A stretch of 64,000 nt of DNA from SAR202 cluster bacterium bin16 (GCA_002238425.1 MPMJ01000005.1:50523-114522), one strand, 5' to 3'. Counted from the first letter of the stretch, positions 7,700-21,322 are shown. Notes: generated by a model from the letters alone, not told the origin. Made by a program: numbers and translations.

Positions 7700-8650
7700 T
7701 CAGGACACCAGGCGGGCACTCCCGAACGACGGGTGCCCGCGCAGGAACTCGGTTGCGCTCATCTCCTGGCGGCCTTCCATCTTCACACGGAGGAGCCGCA
7801 AGGCTCCCTCGCCTGTTCCGACGAGCACGTCGTCCCCGTCCGCCCGCACTTCGCCGGGAGCGAGGTCGCCCATCTCTCCGCCCACTGCCACGGCCGCTAT
7901 AGCAAGCCGCCTGCCATCCCAGAGAGTCGCCGTACCGGGCCAGGGGTCGTAAGCGCGCACCTTGCGCTCGATGAGCAGCGCGGGCTCCCGCCAGTCGATC
8001 AAGCCGTCGGCCTTGGTCATGCGTGGCGTATACGTAGCGCCTTCCTCGGGTTGCGGCACCGGACTGAGCTCGCCCGCGATGTAGCGGGGGAGCACGTCGG
8101 CGAGCAGTCCGCAGCCGAGGGCGAAGAGCCGCTCCGTCAGCGCGGGTGTGCGTTCTTCGCCATTCAAGGGCATGGTTCGCGTTGCGAGGATGGGCCCCGT
8201 GTCCAGCCCCTCATCCATCGTCATCAGCGCCACACCGGTTTCCGTATCGCCCGCGAGGATCGCCGCTGCGCCGGGCGCAGCGCCCCGGTGGCGCGGCAGC
8301 AGCGAGGGATGGATGTTCACCGCGCCGTGGCGCGGTTCGAACAGGAAGGGTGGCGGGAGGAGCAGGCCGTAGGCCGCGAGGACCACGAGGTCGGCTCGCA
8401 GCGAGCGGAAGCGTTCCTGCTCTTCGGGCAGCGTGACGCGCCGGGGTGTGAGCACAGGTATGCCCAACGCTTCCGCCCGTTCGCGCACCGGCGAGGGCGA
8501 CAGACGGCGCCCGCGTCCCGCGGGTCTGTCCGGTGCGGTGTAGGCGGCCACGATCGACCACCCGTTCTCCCCGGCGATCTCCACTGTTTTGTCCAGCACG
8601 CCAACGGCAGGTTGAGGGGTTCCCATGAAAACGATGCGCACCGGCTCCAT
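7700..8650 (-). CDS. fmt: Methionyl-tRNA formyltransferase
   Basis: 316 residues. Transfers a formyl group from 10-formyltetrahydrofolate to initiator Met-tRNA in the cytoplasm. The Rossmann-like N-terminal domain starts RIVFMGTPQPAV. The folate/formyl site has the signature NIHPSLLPRHRGAAP (Asn, His) and the later Asp in MDEGLDTGPIL. The C-terminal tRNA-binding domain contains LLIERKVRAYDPWPGT. Length and motifs are normal. No def gene is adjacent. The gene ends 9 nt from rplY and no terminator hairpin can be fitted between them. Confidence 0.97.
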   Translation of the reverse strand: MEPVRIVFMGTPQPAVGVLDKTVEIAGENGWSIVAAYTAPDRPAGRGRRLSPSPVRERAEALGIPVLTPRRVTLPEEQERFRSLRADLVVLAAYGLLLPPPFLFEPRHGAVNIHPSLLPRHRGAAPGAAAILAGDTETGVALMTMDEGLDTGPILATRTMPLNGEERTPALTERLFALGCGLLADVLPRYIAGELSPVPQPEEGATYTPRMTKADGLIDWREPALLIERKVRAYDPWPGTATLWDGRRLAIAAVAVGGEMGDLAPGEVRADGDDVLVGTGEGALRLLRVKMEGRQEMSATEFLRGHPSFGSARLVS

Positions 8651-9922
8651 AGGAGTAATACTAGCAGCCTGCTAGGCCATGACGGGCTGTCAGCCGGGGA
8701 CTAGGCCATCATGCCGTTGCGCGCTCGCCGACTTTTTTGCAAGTGCGATTCCGGCGGGAATCCCACGGATTTCACACAGCGGTGCAAGCCCGACGACATG
8801 GTACTTTGAGTCAACCCACCGGTCGGTGCCCCGCTCTTTCCCCAGAGTTCCGCAGTCCCATCCGCCGGTATCAACACCCAGCCCCGGGAAGGACCGCCGC
8901 TCTTGACGGAGAGTTCAGCACGCCGCCTATGGGACGCCGTCCTTGGCCGACTGCAGTTGCAGACGCCCAAGGCGACGTTCGACACGTGGCTCGCGGGCAC
9001 GAGCGGTGAACACCTCGCAGACGACACCTTGACCGTATCAGCCCCGACCGCCTTCGCCGTCGCGTGGCTGGAAGGCCGGATGCAGGGGCTGGCGGACACC
9101 ACGGCATCGGCCATAGCCTCGCACGCCGTCAACGTGCGGTTCGTCCTGCAGGGCAGCGTCCCGACGCAGGCATCCGGGGCAGAGCCTGCAGCTTCTGCCC
9201 CCAGCCGCCCGGTCAACCCAACGCTCTCGTCGACGGAGACCTTCGATACGTTCGTCGCTCTGCCGGAGAACCAGCTCGCTCATGCGGCGGCGCTCGCTAT
9301 CGCGCGGGCGCCGGGATCAGCCTATAACCCGCTGTTCATCTACGGCGGCGTTGGGCTGGGGAAGACGCACCTGCTGCACGCGATCGGGCACCACGCCCAC
9401 AACGCCGGGCTCTCCGTCGAGTACACCACCGCAGAGGACTTCACGAACGCTTACCTCGCTGCCATGCGGGAGAAGCGGACCAAGGCGTTCCGCGGCCGCT
9501 TCTGGACCGTGGACATCCTGCTCCTGGACGACGTCCACGGATTCGAAGGCAAGAGCACGCGCATCCTCGACGGGCTCCTTCACACACTCGACACCCTCCG
9601 CAGCCGCGGCAGTCAGATAGTGCTGGCGAGTGACCGCCCTGCCCTGTCGATAGCCGTCGAGAAGCGCCTCCAGTCGCGGCTTGCAGCCGGGCTACAGGCC
9701 GACTTGGAGTCGCCAGGTATCGAGTCACGCACTGCCCTGCTGGGCGCGTTCTCTCGAGGCGTCGGCGTAGAGCTGACCCCCGACGTGCTGTCGTTCATCG
9801 CTGAACGGCTGGCTCCCAACGGCCACGTCCTCAAGGGTGCTCTCACCAGGCTCCTTGCTCTCGCGGACCTCACCGGGCGCACCGTCACACCTCACCTCGC
9901 ACGGCAGGCGCTCTCCGCTCAC

Positions 9923-11619
<1,697 letters not shown>

Positions 11620-11623
11620 GGCG

Positions 11624-12265
11624 GTGCGCAGGGGCATCCTCGGCGGAACGTTCGATCCGGTGCACACCGGGCATCTGATCCTCGCGCAGGAGGTGCTGTG
11701 GCGCCTGGGACTGGACGAGGTCTGGTTCATCCCGACCGGGCTCCCGTGGATGAAACGCGATGAGCGGATCACCTCCGGCGAGCATCGACGCGCGATGGTG
11801 GAACTGGCGATAGCAGGGAACCCTGCGTTCCAGCTGTCGACCATCGAGATGGACAGGCCGGGGGAGACATACACCGTGGATACGCTCGACGCGCTCCGTG
11901 CCGGGCCGATGGCCGGCGACGAGCTGCTGTTCATCATGGGCGCGGACACGTTACACACGATGCCAAGGTGGAAGGACCCGAAGCGCATCCTGGAACAGGT
12001 GCGGCTGGTGGTTGCGTTACGCCCCGGGCACGGTACGGTGGACCTCGAGGCGCTGACAGCGATAGACCCTGCGGCAGCGGAACGGGTGATGGTTGTGCAC
12101 ATGCCGCTCATCGAGATCAGCGGCACGGAGCTTCGGAGGCGAATGAGCCTGGGAGAACCAGTGCGATACCTGGTGCCAGACGCGGTCGGCGACTATATCG
12201 AACAACACCATCTGTACCGGGGTGTGCGGGGGCAAATCGCGCTTGCAGGAGGAGACACGGCATGA
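11624..12265 (+). CDS. nadD: Nicotinate-nucleotide adenylyltransferase
   Basis: 213 residues. Adenylates nicotinate mononucleotide to deamido-NAD, a step in NAD synthesis. The nucleotidyltransferase signature GGTFDPVHTGH is at the N-terminus and the C-terminal ISGTELRRRM is the ISSTxIR motif. The start is the GTG at 11624 (VRRGILGGTFD), with GGGAG 7 nt upstream inside the end of obg; the frame is open further back but that would add an odd N-terminus. It overlaps pyrE by ATGA. Obg-nadD is a common bacterial pairing. Confidence 0.95.
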   Translation: MRRGILGGTFDPVHTGHLILAQEVLWRLGLDEVWFIPTGLPWMKRDERITSGEHRRAMVELAIAGNPAFQLSTIEMDRPGETYTVDTLDALRAGPMAGDELLFIMGADTLHTMPRWKDPKRILEQVRLVVALRPGHGTVDLEALTAIDPAAAERVMVVHMPLIEISGTELRRRMSLGEPVRYLVPDAVGDYIEQHHLYRGVRGQIALAGGDTA

Positions 12266-12834
12266 CGCAGACGGAGAGCGGACTGGGGGAGGAGATACTG
12301 GAGGTAGCGCAGGAGCTGGGAGCGCTCCTGTACGGGGAGTTCGTGCTGGCGTCAGGGCAGACGAGTACGTACTACTTCGATGGCCGCCTGCTGACGCTGT
12401 CGCCCAAGGGCGCGGACATCGTGGCCCGCGCGCTGCTGCCGGCGATACGGGAGTCGGGCGCGTCGGCAGTGGGAGGTCCCGCAGTGGGGGCAGTTCCTCT
12501 CGTGACGGAGATCGCGATGCTGAGCGGCCAGGACGGCGGCGCCCCGGTGTCGGGCTTCTTCGTGCGCAAGGAGGCGAAAGACCACGGGGCGGGGAAGGCG
12601 ATAGAAGGGCCGCTGGCCGATGGTTCCCGGGTTGCGATCGTGGACGACGTCTGCTCGACGGCAGGCTCGCTCTACATGGCGATCGAGGCTGCGGAGGCCG
12701 CGGGCCACGAAGTTGCGCTGGTGGCGTGCATCCTCGACCGAAGGCAGGGCGGCCGCGACCGTCTGCTTGCAGACGGCTACAAGTTCCACACGGTCCTGGT
12801 GAGCGACGATGAGGGGCGGGTGGGCGTAGCGTAA
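12262..12834 (+). CDS. pyrE: Orotate phosphoribosyltransferase
   Basis: 190 residues. Couples orotate to PRPP to form OMP in pyrimidine synthesis. The PRPP loop reads VAIVDDVCSTAGS, a slight variant of VVIVDDVVTTGGS. FFVRKEAKDHGAGKAIEG is the flexible catalytic loop, and the N-terminal segment (LASGQTSTYYFDGRLLTLSP) is typical of PyrE. The ATG at 12262 overlaps the nadD stop. It ends 16 nt before the convergent gyrB stop, and no other pyr gene is near. Confidence 0.95.
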   Translation: MTQTESGLGEEILEVAQELGALLYGEFVLASGQTSTYYFDGRLLTLSPKGADIVARALLPAIRESGASAVGGPAVGAVPLVTEIAMLSGQDGGAPVSGFFVRKEAKDHGAGKAIEGPLADGSRVAIVDDVCSTAGSLYMAIEAAEAAGHEVALVACILDRRQGGRDRLLADGYKFHTVLVSDDEGRVGVA

Positions 12835-12850
12835 CGCGCCCAGTGGCGGG

Positions 12851-15265
<2,415 letters not shown>

Positions 15266-15326
15266 TCAAGGCTCCCGTGGCTGCGGGGTAGTGCGTGCGT
15301 CTCCCGCAGGCGTGCGTAGCACTCCA

Positions 15327-15355
15327 ATTCTACCAGATAGCGATACTTCGGTCAA
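15327..15355 (-). promoter_or_regulatory. gyrB promoter TTGACC-N17-TAGAAT
   Basis: Minus strand: -35 TTGACC (15350-15355), 17-bp spacer, -10 TAGAAT (15327-15332). It lies about 70 nt upstream of the gyrB ATG and is one of the best sigma-70-like matches in the window. Confidence 0.75.
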
Positions 15356-15426
15356 AGGTAAAGCACAATATATTGTAGTTGGCTGCACGCCTGTGGGACG
15401 ATTATGCACCCACTTGCCGCCCACTG

Positions 15427-15432
15427 TACTAT
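15427..15432 (+). promoter_or_regulatory. -10-like TACTAT before cmk
   Basis: TACTAT followed 7 nt later by the GTG at 15440, with no ribosome-binding site. This spacing suits a leaderless mRNA and is one reason for choosing that start. Confidence 0.4.
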
Positions 15433-15439
15433 TTTCCCC

Positions 15440-16108
15440 GTGCGGTACCCCTCTGTCATCGCGATTGACGGGCCTGTTGCCTCCGGTAAGACGACCGTTG
15501 GCAGGGAATTGGCGCGCCGGTTGGGCTACGCCTTCGTGGATACGGGCGTCTACTACCGCGCCGCTACCATCGCCGCGCTCGATACGGCGACCCCGCTCGA
15601 CGACGAGGCCGCGCTCACGCGGCTCGCGGAAGCGATGGACGTACGCCTCGGCGATGGAGGCCTGACCGTGTTGGTTGACGGCGTCGACGTTACCTCCCGT
15701 CTGCGTGCCCCCGAGGTTGATGCGGCCGTATCTCCGGTCGCGAAGGTGGGGGGCGTCCGCAGTGCAATGGTCGCGCAGCAGCGTGCGACCGCGGAAGGGG
15801 GCGATGTCGTAATGGTGGGGCGCGACATCGGGACGCACGTGCTGCCGGACGCAGCGAAGGTGTACCTGGACGCATCGCCGGAAGAGCGAGCCCGTCGGCG
15901 GAGCAAGGAACTGGCGGGAACTGCGCAGGCACGTTCCGAGGCCGAAGTGCTGGGGAACCTGAGGATGCGCGACGCGATCGACTCCGGGCGGGAGGACTCC
16001 CCGTTGCGCGTGGCGGACGACGCCATTCGAATCGTGACGGACGGGTTGGAGGTGGAGGGCGTCGTGGAGCGCGTGCTTGCCGTGCTGGGGACGGAGGAGG
16101 CCGAGTGA
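15440..16108 (+). CDS. cmk: Cytidylate kinase
   Basis: 222 residues. Phosphorylates CMP and dCMP. The P-loop GPVASGKTTV lies 8 residues from the chosen GTG start, as is normal for Cmk; an in-frame ATG at 15404 would add 12 atypical residues. Other motifs: YVFVDTG-like YAFVDTGVYYRA, the CMP-binding DVTSRLRAPEV and GRDIGTHVLPDAAKVYLDASPEERA. Its stop overlaps the GTG of plsC (GTGA), the familiar cmk-plsC pair. Confidence 0.95.
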   Translation: MRYPSVIAIDGPVASGKTTVGRELARRLGYAFVDTGVYYRAATIAALDTATPLDDEAALTRLAEAMDVRLGDGGLTVLVDGVDVTSRLRAPEVDAAVSPVAKVGGVRSAMVAQQRATAEGGDVVMVGRDIGTHVLPDAAKVYLDASPEERARRRSKELAGTAQARSEAEVLGNLRMRDAIDSGREDSPLRVADDAIRIVTDGLEVEGVVERVLAVLGTEEAE

Positions 16109-16785
16109 CAGGCTCTCCGTTCGACTGTTGGTACCGGCTGGGGCAGGTGCTTGCCCGCATCTTCATCCCGACGTTCGGGAGCATCAGGGTCATGGGGCGG
16201 GAGCACGTTCCCCGGGCAGGGCCACTGATCATCGTGGCGAACCACCAGAGCAACGCCGACCCTCCGGTGATGGTGTACGCGATCCCGCGGGCGGTCTTCT
16301 TCATGGCGAAGCGTTCGCTGTTCTGGGGGCCGGTTATCTCGTATCTGCTCCGGTCGGTGCACGTTTACCCGGTGGACCGCGATGGCCGCGACATGGACGC
16401 GCTGAGGTGGGCGCAACGCACGCTGGACAGTGGCAAGGCACTGCTGATCTTCCCGGAAGGCACCCGGAGCCCCGGCGCGTTGCGCAAGGCAACCGATGGC
16501 CTCGCGTACCTTGCGCTGTCGTCGGGCGCCCCAATCCTGCCGGTCGCAATGACGGGGACGGAACGCATCCGGGGCATGTTCTGCATCGCCTTCCACTTCC
16601 AGCGGCTGCGGGTGACGATCGGTGAGCCGTTCACGCTCCTGCGGGGGGAGGGCCGTCTGGACAGGGCGCAGCTGCAGGCGGCGACGGGCGAAGTGATGAA
16701 GCGCATCGCGGAACTGCTTCCGCCGGAGTATCGTGGGGCATATGCGGGGAGCGCTGATGGGACCGAAACGGGAGAGCGCGCATAG
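16105..16785 (+). CDS. plsC: 1-acyl-sn-glycerol-3-phosphate acyltransferase
   Basis: 226 residues. Acylates lysophosphatidate at the membrane to give phosphatidate. The catalytic HxxxxD is in NHQSNADP and the second motif FPEGTRSPG follows, with GAPILPVAMTGTERI as motif IV. The N-terminus is a short amphipathic region (YRLGQVLARIFIPTFGSIRV) rather than a full membrane helix. GTG start at 16105, overlapping the cmk stop. Confidence 0.93.
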   Translation: MTGSPFDCWYRLGQVLARIFIPTFGSIRVMGREHVPRAGPLIIVANHQSNADPPVMVYAIPRAVFFMAKRSLFWGPVISYLLRSVHVYPVDRDGRDMDALRWAQRTLDSGKALLIFPEGTRSPGALRKATDGLAYLALSSGAPILPVAMTGTERIRGMFCIAFHFQRLRVTIGEPFTLLRGEGRLDRAQLQAATGEVMKRIAELLPPEYRGAYAGSADGTETGERA

Positions 16786-16802
16786 ACCGCCCATCGGCCT
16801 TG

Positions 16803-16811
16803 TGCTAGCAT
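16803..16811 (+). promoter_or_regulatory. Extended -10 promoter TGCTAGCAT for ppdK
   Basis: TG, one base, TAGCAT (16806-16811), nearly identical to the rplY promoter TGCTATCAT. The predicted start near 16818 precedes the leader hairpin. Confidence 0.5.
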
Positions 16812-16826
16812 CGAGTGTTGGTGTGA

Positions 16827-16855
16827 CCGGCTGTAGCCGCATACTCGCGGGCCGG
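16827..16855 (+). promoter_or_regulatory. 5' leader hairpin of ppdK
   Basis: Outer stem CCGGC (16827-16831) with GCCGG (16851-16855), a 5-nt bulge TGTAG, then inner stem CCGC/GCGG around the loop ATACTC. It sits at the predicted 5' end of the ppdK mRNA, 20 nt before the ATG. No U-tract follows. Confidence 0.4.
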
Positions 16856-16875
16856 CTGCATGGGGGTTTCAGTAA

Positions 16876-19842
16876 ATGACGGCGACGGTTTCCGGGAAGA
16901 TGGTGTACCGCCTCGCAGAAGGCGGAGCAGACATGGTGAGTCTTCTCGGAGGGAAGGGAGCGCATGCGAGCGAGATGGCCCGCATCGGCGTTCCGGTGCC
17001 TCCGGGATTCGTAATCACGACAGAGACTTCGCTGGAGTATTTCCGGCAGGGACGGCGCTTACCTGACGGCCTGTGGGAAGAGATCGTCCGGCACGTTCAC
17101 GTGCTGGAGGAACAGACAGGACGCCGGTTCGGAGATGCGGGCAACCCGCTGGTGGTCTCGGTCCGTTCGGGCGCCCCGGTCTCCATGCCGGGGATGATGG
17201 ACACCATCCTCAACATGGGCGTGACTGACGCCACGGTGGGTGGGCTGGCGAAGATGATGGGCGACGAGCGCCCCGCGCTGGACGCCTTCCGCCGGCTGAT
17301 CCAGGGCTTCGGCGACGTGGTGTTGGGCATCCCCAAGGCCCGATTCGAAACAGTGCTGGAAGCAGCGAAGGAACGCGCCGGCGCGGAGTTCGACTACGAA
17401 CTGCAACCGGATGCGCTGCAGGAACTCATAACGGACTTCAAAGGGATCATCCAGGAGGCGACCGGAGAGCAGCTCTCGGACGACCCGTGGGTGCTGTTGC
17501 AGGCGGCGGTGGAGGCGGTGTTCAACTCCTGGAACAACCCGCGCGCCATCACGTACCGCGAGTTCCAGGGTATCTCCCACGACATGGGCACTGCGTGCAT
17601 CATCATGGCGATGGTGTTCGGCAACCTGGGGGACGACAGTGGCACAGGCGTGCTCTTCTCCCGTAACCCCGGCAGCGGCGAGCGCGGACTGTACGGCGAG
17701 TTCCTGCCGAACGCGCAGGGCGAGGACGTAGTCGCGGGCATACGCACTCCCCAGCGCATCCAGGCCCTGCGCACGGCGTGGCCGGAGATATACGACCAGA
17801 TAGACGAAACGGCGCGCCAGCTGGAAGCGCACTACAAGGACGTGCAGGACATCGAGTTCACGGTGGAACGCGGCAAGCTGTACATCCTGCAGACGCGCTC
17901 CGCCAAGCGAACGGCGTCGGCGGCCGTGCGGATAGCGGTGGAACTGGCGGGAGAGGGCGTGCTCACCCAGGAGCAGGCGCTCGGGCGCGTGGAAGCGGGA
18001 GAAGTCTCGGCTGTCCTCATGCCGCACTTCGTGGCCGAGGCGAAAGCGGCGGCGATCAAGGAAGGGCGTCTGCTGGCGGAAGGCGTCGGAGCATCTCCCG
18101 GTGCGGCGTCCGGTGTCGTGGTGATGGACCCGGACCGCGTTGCGGCGATCGCTGACAGCGGCCAGCCGGTGATCCTGGTGCGCCAGGAGACGAACCCGGA
18201 CGACGTGCACGGCATCATCAAGGCGAATGGAGTGCTCACGAGCCGGGGCGGGATGACGAGCCACGCGGCGGTCGTCACGCGGGGGCTGGGCAAGCCGTGC
18301 GTAGTCGGGTGCGAGGAGTTGCGCTTCGAGGCGGACGGGCGGGCCACGGCGCGCGGGAAGTCCATCTCAGAAGGAGACGTCGTCAGCCTCGACGGCGCGA
18401 CGGGCGAGATATTCGTCGGCGACGTTGAGGCGGTTGCTCCAAGGCCCGATGAACTGGCGGAATTGAACACCCTGCTCGGCTGGGCGGACGGGGTCCGACG
18501 GTTGCAGGTGTGGGCGAACGCGGACACCCCGGAAGACGCACACCGTGCACGAGCGAACGGCGCCGAAGGGATCGGCCTGTGCCGCACGGAGCACATGTTC
18601 TTCGCGGAGGAGCGCTTGCGGCACATCAGGCGCCTGCTGGCGATCGGGCCGGAGGCGTCGCAGTTGATACGCCGGGTAAGCGAATTGGAAGAGGCCCTGG
18701 AGAACGCGCCCGCTTCCGAACGCGAAGCGATGCGGCACCGGCTCGAGGAGGCGAGAGCGCAGTGCGACTCGTCCGAGGCGGTCCAGGGCTTCCACGCGGA
18801 ACTGGCCGAACTCGAGCGCTTCCAGACCGAGGACTTCTACGGCATCTTCAAGGCGATGGAAGGCCTCCCGGTGGTGATCCGCCTGCTGGACGCACCGCTG
18901 CACGAGTTCCTGCCGGACTACGGGGAGCTCGTGCAGGAGGTGGGGGAACTGACGCGCCGCATCGAGGGCGACAGCCGGATGGAGGCGTGGTTGAACAAGG
19001 GCCGGGACCTGGCCAACCGCTCGGCGTCCGAGCTGGAGAAGCTCGCGGTGGGCAAGCGCGTGATGGACTGGCTCTCGGAGCGCGTGTCCCTCCCGCAGCA
19101 GGAGGATGAAGAGGCGTTACGGGCGGAACTGGAAGAGAAAGAGCGGACACTCGCGCTCGTAGCTCACTTGCGGGAGTCGAACCCGATGCTGGGGCACCGC
19201 GGTTGCCGCGTGGGCCTGACGATGCCCGAGATATACGAGATGCAGGTGCGGGCCATCGTCACGGCAGGCTGCCGCCTGGCTGAAGAAGGCTCCCCGGTGC
19301 GGGCGGAGATCATGATCCCCATCGTCTCCCACGTGAACGAGTTGAAGTGGCTTCGCCCGCGGCTGCGGGCGGTCGCCAGCAAGACACGAGAGGCCTTGGG
19401 GATATACGTGACGTACCTGTTCGGGACGATGATCGAGGTGCCTCGCGCGGCGCTGACGGCGGACGAAGTAGCCACCGAGGCGGAGTTCTTCTCCTTCGGC
19501 TCGAACGACCTGACGCAGATGACGTTCGCGTTCAGCCGGGACGACGCGGAGAGCAAGTTCCTGAACCACTACGTCGAGACGGAGATACTCCCGCGCAACC
19601 CGTTCAACACGCTCGATACGCGAGGTGTGGGGAAGCTGATGCGGATGGCTACGGAGGCAGCGCGTCAGGTCGACCCCGACTTCCCCATCGGTATCTGCGG
19701 CGAGCACGGAGGCGACCCTCGGAGCGTGGCATTCTGCAACGAGTTGGGGCTGAACTACGTGAGTGCATCGCCGTTCCGCGTTCCGGTGGCGCGTCTGGCT
19801 GCTGCGCAGAGTGCGCTGGGTCAGATAACGGCCGCAGATTAG
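16876..19842 (+). CDS. ppdK: Pyruvate, phosphate dikinase with two charged insertions
   Basis: 988 residues. Interconverts pyruvate, ATP and Pi with PEP, AMP and PPi. The N-terminal ATP-grasp domain begins with GGKGAHASEMARIGVPVPPGF. The phosphotransfer His is His463 (RGGMTSHAAVV). The PEP-binding TIM barrel has NPMLGHRGCRVG, FSFGSNDLTQMTFAFSRDD and the catalytic Cys941 (GICGEHGGDP). It is about 100 residues longer than common PPDKs: a Glu/Arg-rich helical stretch near 590-640, and a second stretch between LHEFLP (about 675) and NPMLGHRGC (about 768). Both fall around the barrel's first strands. With eno and gapA at 46-48 kb it serves the PEP node. Confidence 0.95.
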   Translation: MTATVSGKMVYRLAEGGADMVSLLGGKGAHASEMARIGVPVPPGFVITTETSLEYFRQGRRLPDGLWEEIVRHVHVLEEQTGRRFGDAGNPLVVSVRSGAPVSMPGMMDTILNMGVTDATVGGLAKMMGDERPALDAFRRLIQGFGDVVLGIPKARFETVLEAAKERAGAEFDYELQPDALQELITDFKGIIQEATGEQLSDDPWVLLQAAVEAVFNSWNNPRAITYREFQGISHDMGTACIIMAMVFGNLGDDSGTGVLFSRNPGSGERGLYGEFLPNAQGEDVVAGIRTPQRIQALRTAWPEIYDQIDETARQLEAHYKDVQDIEFTVERGKLYILQTRSAKRTASAAVRIAVELAGEGVLTQEQALGRVEAGEVSAVLMPHFVAEAKAAAIKEGRLLAEGVGASPGAASGVVVMDPDRVAAIADSGQPVILVRQETNPDDVHGIIKANGVLTSRGGMTSHAAVVTRGLGKPCVVGCEELRFEADGRATARGKSISEGDVVSLDGATGEIFVGDVEAVAPRPDELAELNTLLGWADGVRRLQVWANADTPEDAHRARANGAEGIGLCRTEHMFFAEERLRHIRRLLAIGPEASQLIRRVSELEEALENAPASEREAMRHRLEEARAQCDSSEAVQGFHAELAELERFQTEDFYGIFKAMEGLPVVIRLLDAPLHEFLPDYGELVQEVGELTRRIEGDSRMEAWLNKGRDLANRSASELEKLAVGKRVMDWLSERVSLPQQEDEEALRAELEEKERTLALVAHLRESNPMLGHRGCRVGLTMPEIYEMQVRAIVTAGCRLAEEGSPVRAEIMIPIVSHVNELKWLRPRLRAVASKTREALGIYVTYLFGTMIEVPRAALTADEVATEAEFFSFGSNDLTQMTFAFSRDDAESKFLNHYVETEILPRNPFNTLDTRGVGKLMRMATEAARQVDPDFPIGICGEHGGDPRSVAFCNELGLNYVSASPFRVPVARLAAAQSALGQITAAD

Positions 19843-19848
19843 GATTGA

Positions 19849-19877
19849 TTGACGCTCGCACCCAGAGACACTACGAT
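19849..19877 (+). promoter_or_regulatory. glnA promoter TTGACG-N17-TACGAT
   Basis: -35 TTGACG (19849-19854), exactly 17 bp, -10 TACGAT (19872-19877). The predicted start near 19884 lies just before the leader hairpin. The -35 begins 6 nt after the ppdK stop, so glnA is transcribed separately from ppdK. Confidence 0.7.
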
Positions 19878-19888
19878 TGACTCACGCG

Positions 19889-19907
19889 CCGGGGTACCGT
19901 ACCCCGG
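19889..19907 (+). promoter_or_regulatory. 5' leader hairpin of glnA
   Basis: CCGGGGT (19889-19895), loop ACCGT, ACCCCGG (19901-19907), a perfect 7-bp stem. The symmetry extends to GTAC at the centre, so it could also be a DNA operator. TTTCGTATTT follows, so a weak terminator is a third reading. Position right after the promoter favours a leader element. Confidence 0.5.
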
Positions 19908-19955
19908 TTTCGTATTTCCCGCGCATCAGGCGTTGGGTCTGAGAGGAGGCGGGCA

Positions 19956-21299
19956 ATGGCGATAGCCCGCGACCACGAGGCGCGACAGTACGTCCTCCGC
20001 ACGGCCAAAGAGAACGACGTCAAGTTCATCCGTCTCTGGTTCACCGATATCCTGGGGACGCTCAAGGGCTTCGCTATCACCGAAGCGGAGCTCGAAGGGG
20101 CGTTGGAATACGGCATGGCCTTCGACGGCTCCACGGTGCAGGGTTTCGCGCGCCGGGACGAGAGCGACATGGTGGCGATGCCGGACCCGACGACCTTCTC
20201 GATTCTCCCCTGGCGTCCGCGCCAGAACGCAGTCGCCCGCATGTTCTGCGACGTGCTGCGCCCTTCGGGCGAGCCGTTCGAGGGAGACCCGCGCCACGTC
20301 CTGAAGGTCGCGCTGGAGCGCGCGGCGCAGCAGGGCTACGAATTCCAGGTCGGGCCGGAGATGGAGCACTTCTACCTGAAGTCGATGGAGGACCCGGAGC
20401 CGCTCGATGCGGGCGGCTACTTCGACCTCACCACGACGTTGGACAGGGGCGCCGACCTGCGTCGGCAGACCGTGCTTTCGCTGGAGGAGATGGGCATCCC
20501 CGTGGAGTACAGCCACCACGAGGTGGCGCACGGCCAGCACGAGATCGACCTCCGCCACACAGACGCTTTGACGATGGCCGATGCGGTGATGACCTACCGC
20601 CAGGTGGTGAAGGAAGTGGCGATGGGCCAGCAGGTCTACGCCACGTTCATGCCCAAACCGTTCGAGAACCAGAACGGGAGCGGCATGCACATCAACATGT
20701 CGCTCTTCCAGGGTGGAGAGAACGCGTTCTACGACCCGGAGGCAGAGCACAAGCTCTCCGCGACGGGTCAGCACTTCATCGCAGGGCTGCTGCGGCACGC
20801 GGGCGAGATAGCGTGCGTGTGCAACCAGTGGGTCAACTCCTACAAGCGGCTCACTCCCGGGTACGAGGCCCCGGTGTACGCGACGTGGGCGGCGGTCAAC
20901 CGCTCCAACCTCGTGCGGGTGCCGGCGTATCGCCCTGGGAAGGAGGACTCGGTCCGCATCGAGTTCCGCCTGCCTGATCCGGCATGCAACCCGTACCTCG
21001 CGTTCGCTGCGATCCTCACGGCGGGTCTGGCTGGAGTACAGCACGAATACCCGCTGGAGAGTGCCACGGAACTGGACGTGGATGCACTCTCAGAAGTGGA
21101 GCGCTCGAAACTTGGCATCCACCGTCTGCCTGGCAGCCTGTACGAGGCGCTGGCAGAGGCAGAGGGGAGCGTGCTCCTGCGAGAGGCCCTTGGCGAGCAC
21201 ACGTTCAACTCGCTACTCGAGAACAAGCGTATCGAATGGGACGGGTACCGATTCGCGGTGACCGATTACGAGATGAAGCGGTACCTGCCCATCCTGTAA
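19956..21299 (+). CDS. glnA: Glutamine synthetase type I (alpha)
   Basis: 447 residues. Makes glutamine from glutamate, ammonia and ATP. Beta-grasp and catalytic domains with GMAFDGSTVQGF, QVGPEMEHFY, HHEVAHGQHEIDLRH, NGSGMHINMSL and EFRLPDPACNPYLAFAAIL. The length matches the GSI-alpha group, which lacks the 25-residue insertion and the adenylylation Tyr of GSI-beta, so control by GlnE is unlikely and feedback or regulator control is expected. GGAGG lies 10 nt before the ATG. Convergent with gltD, making a GS/GOGAT locus. Confidence 0.97.
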   Translation: MAIARDHEARQYVLRTAKENDVKFIRLWFTDILGTLKGFAITEAELEGALEYGMAFDGSTVQGFARRDESDMVAMPDPTTFSILPWRPRQNAVARMFCDVLRPSGEPFEGDPRHVLKVALERAAQQGYEFQVGPEMEHFYLKSMEDPEPLDAGGYFDLTTTLDRGADLRRQTVLSLEEMGIPVEYSHHEVAHGQHEIDLRHTDALTMADAVMTYRQVVKEVAMGQQVYATFMPKPFENQNGSGMHINMSLFQGGENAFYDPEAEHKLSATGQHFIAGLLRHAGEIACVCNQWVNSYKRLTPGYEAPVYATWAAVNRSNLVRVPAYRPGKEDSVRIEFRLPDPACNPYLAFAAILTAGLAGVQHEYPLESATELDVDALSEVERSKLGIHRLPGSLYEALAEAEGSVLLREALGEHTFNSLLENKRIEWDGYRFAVTDYEMKRYLPIL

Positions 21300-21309
21300 C
21301 CGAAGGACG

Positions 21310-21322
21310 ACCCATCCTGGGT
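21310..21322. terminator. Short hairpin between convergent glnA and gltD
   Basis: ACCCA, TCC loop, TGGGT: a 5-bp symmetric stem in the 40-nt gap between the two stops. There is no U-tract on either side, so a role as bidirectional terminator is only suggested. Confidence 0.25.

Noticed and set aside
19889..19910. CCGGGGT/ACCCCGG hairpin as the ppdK terminator
   Set aside because: It lies downstream of a good promoter for glnA and the T-run is interrupted, so a leader element is the better reading, though termination is not excluded.
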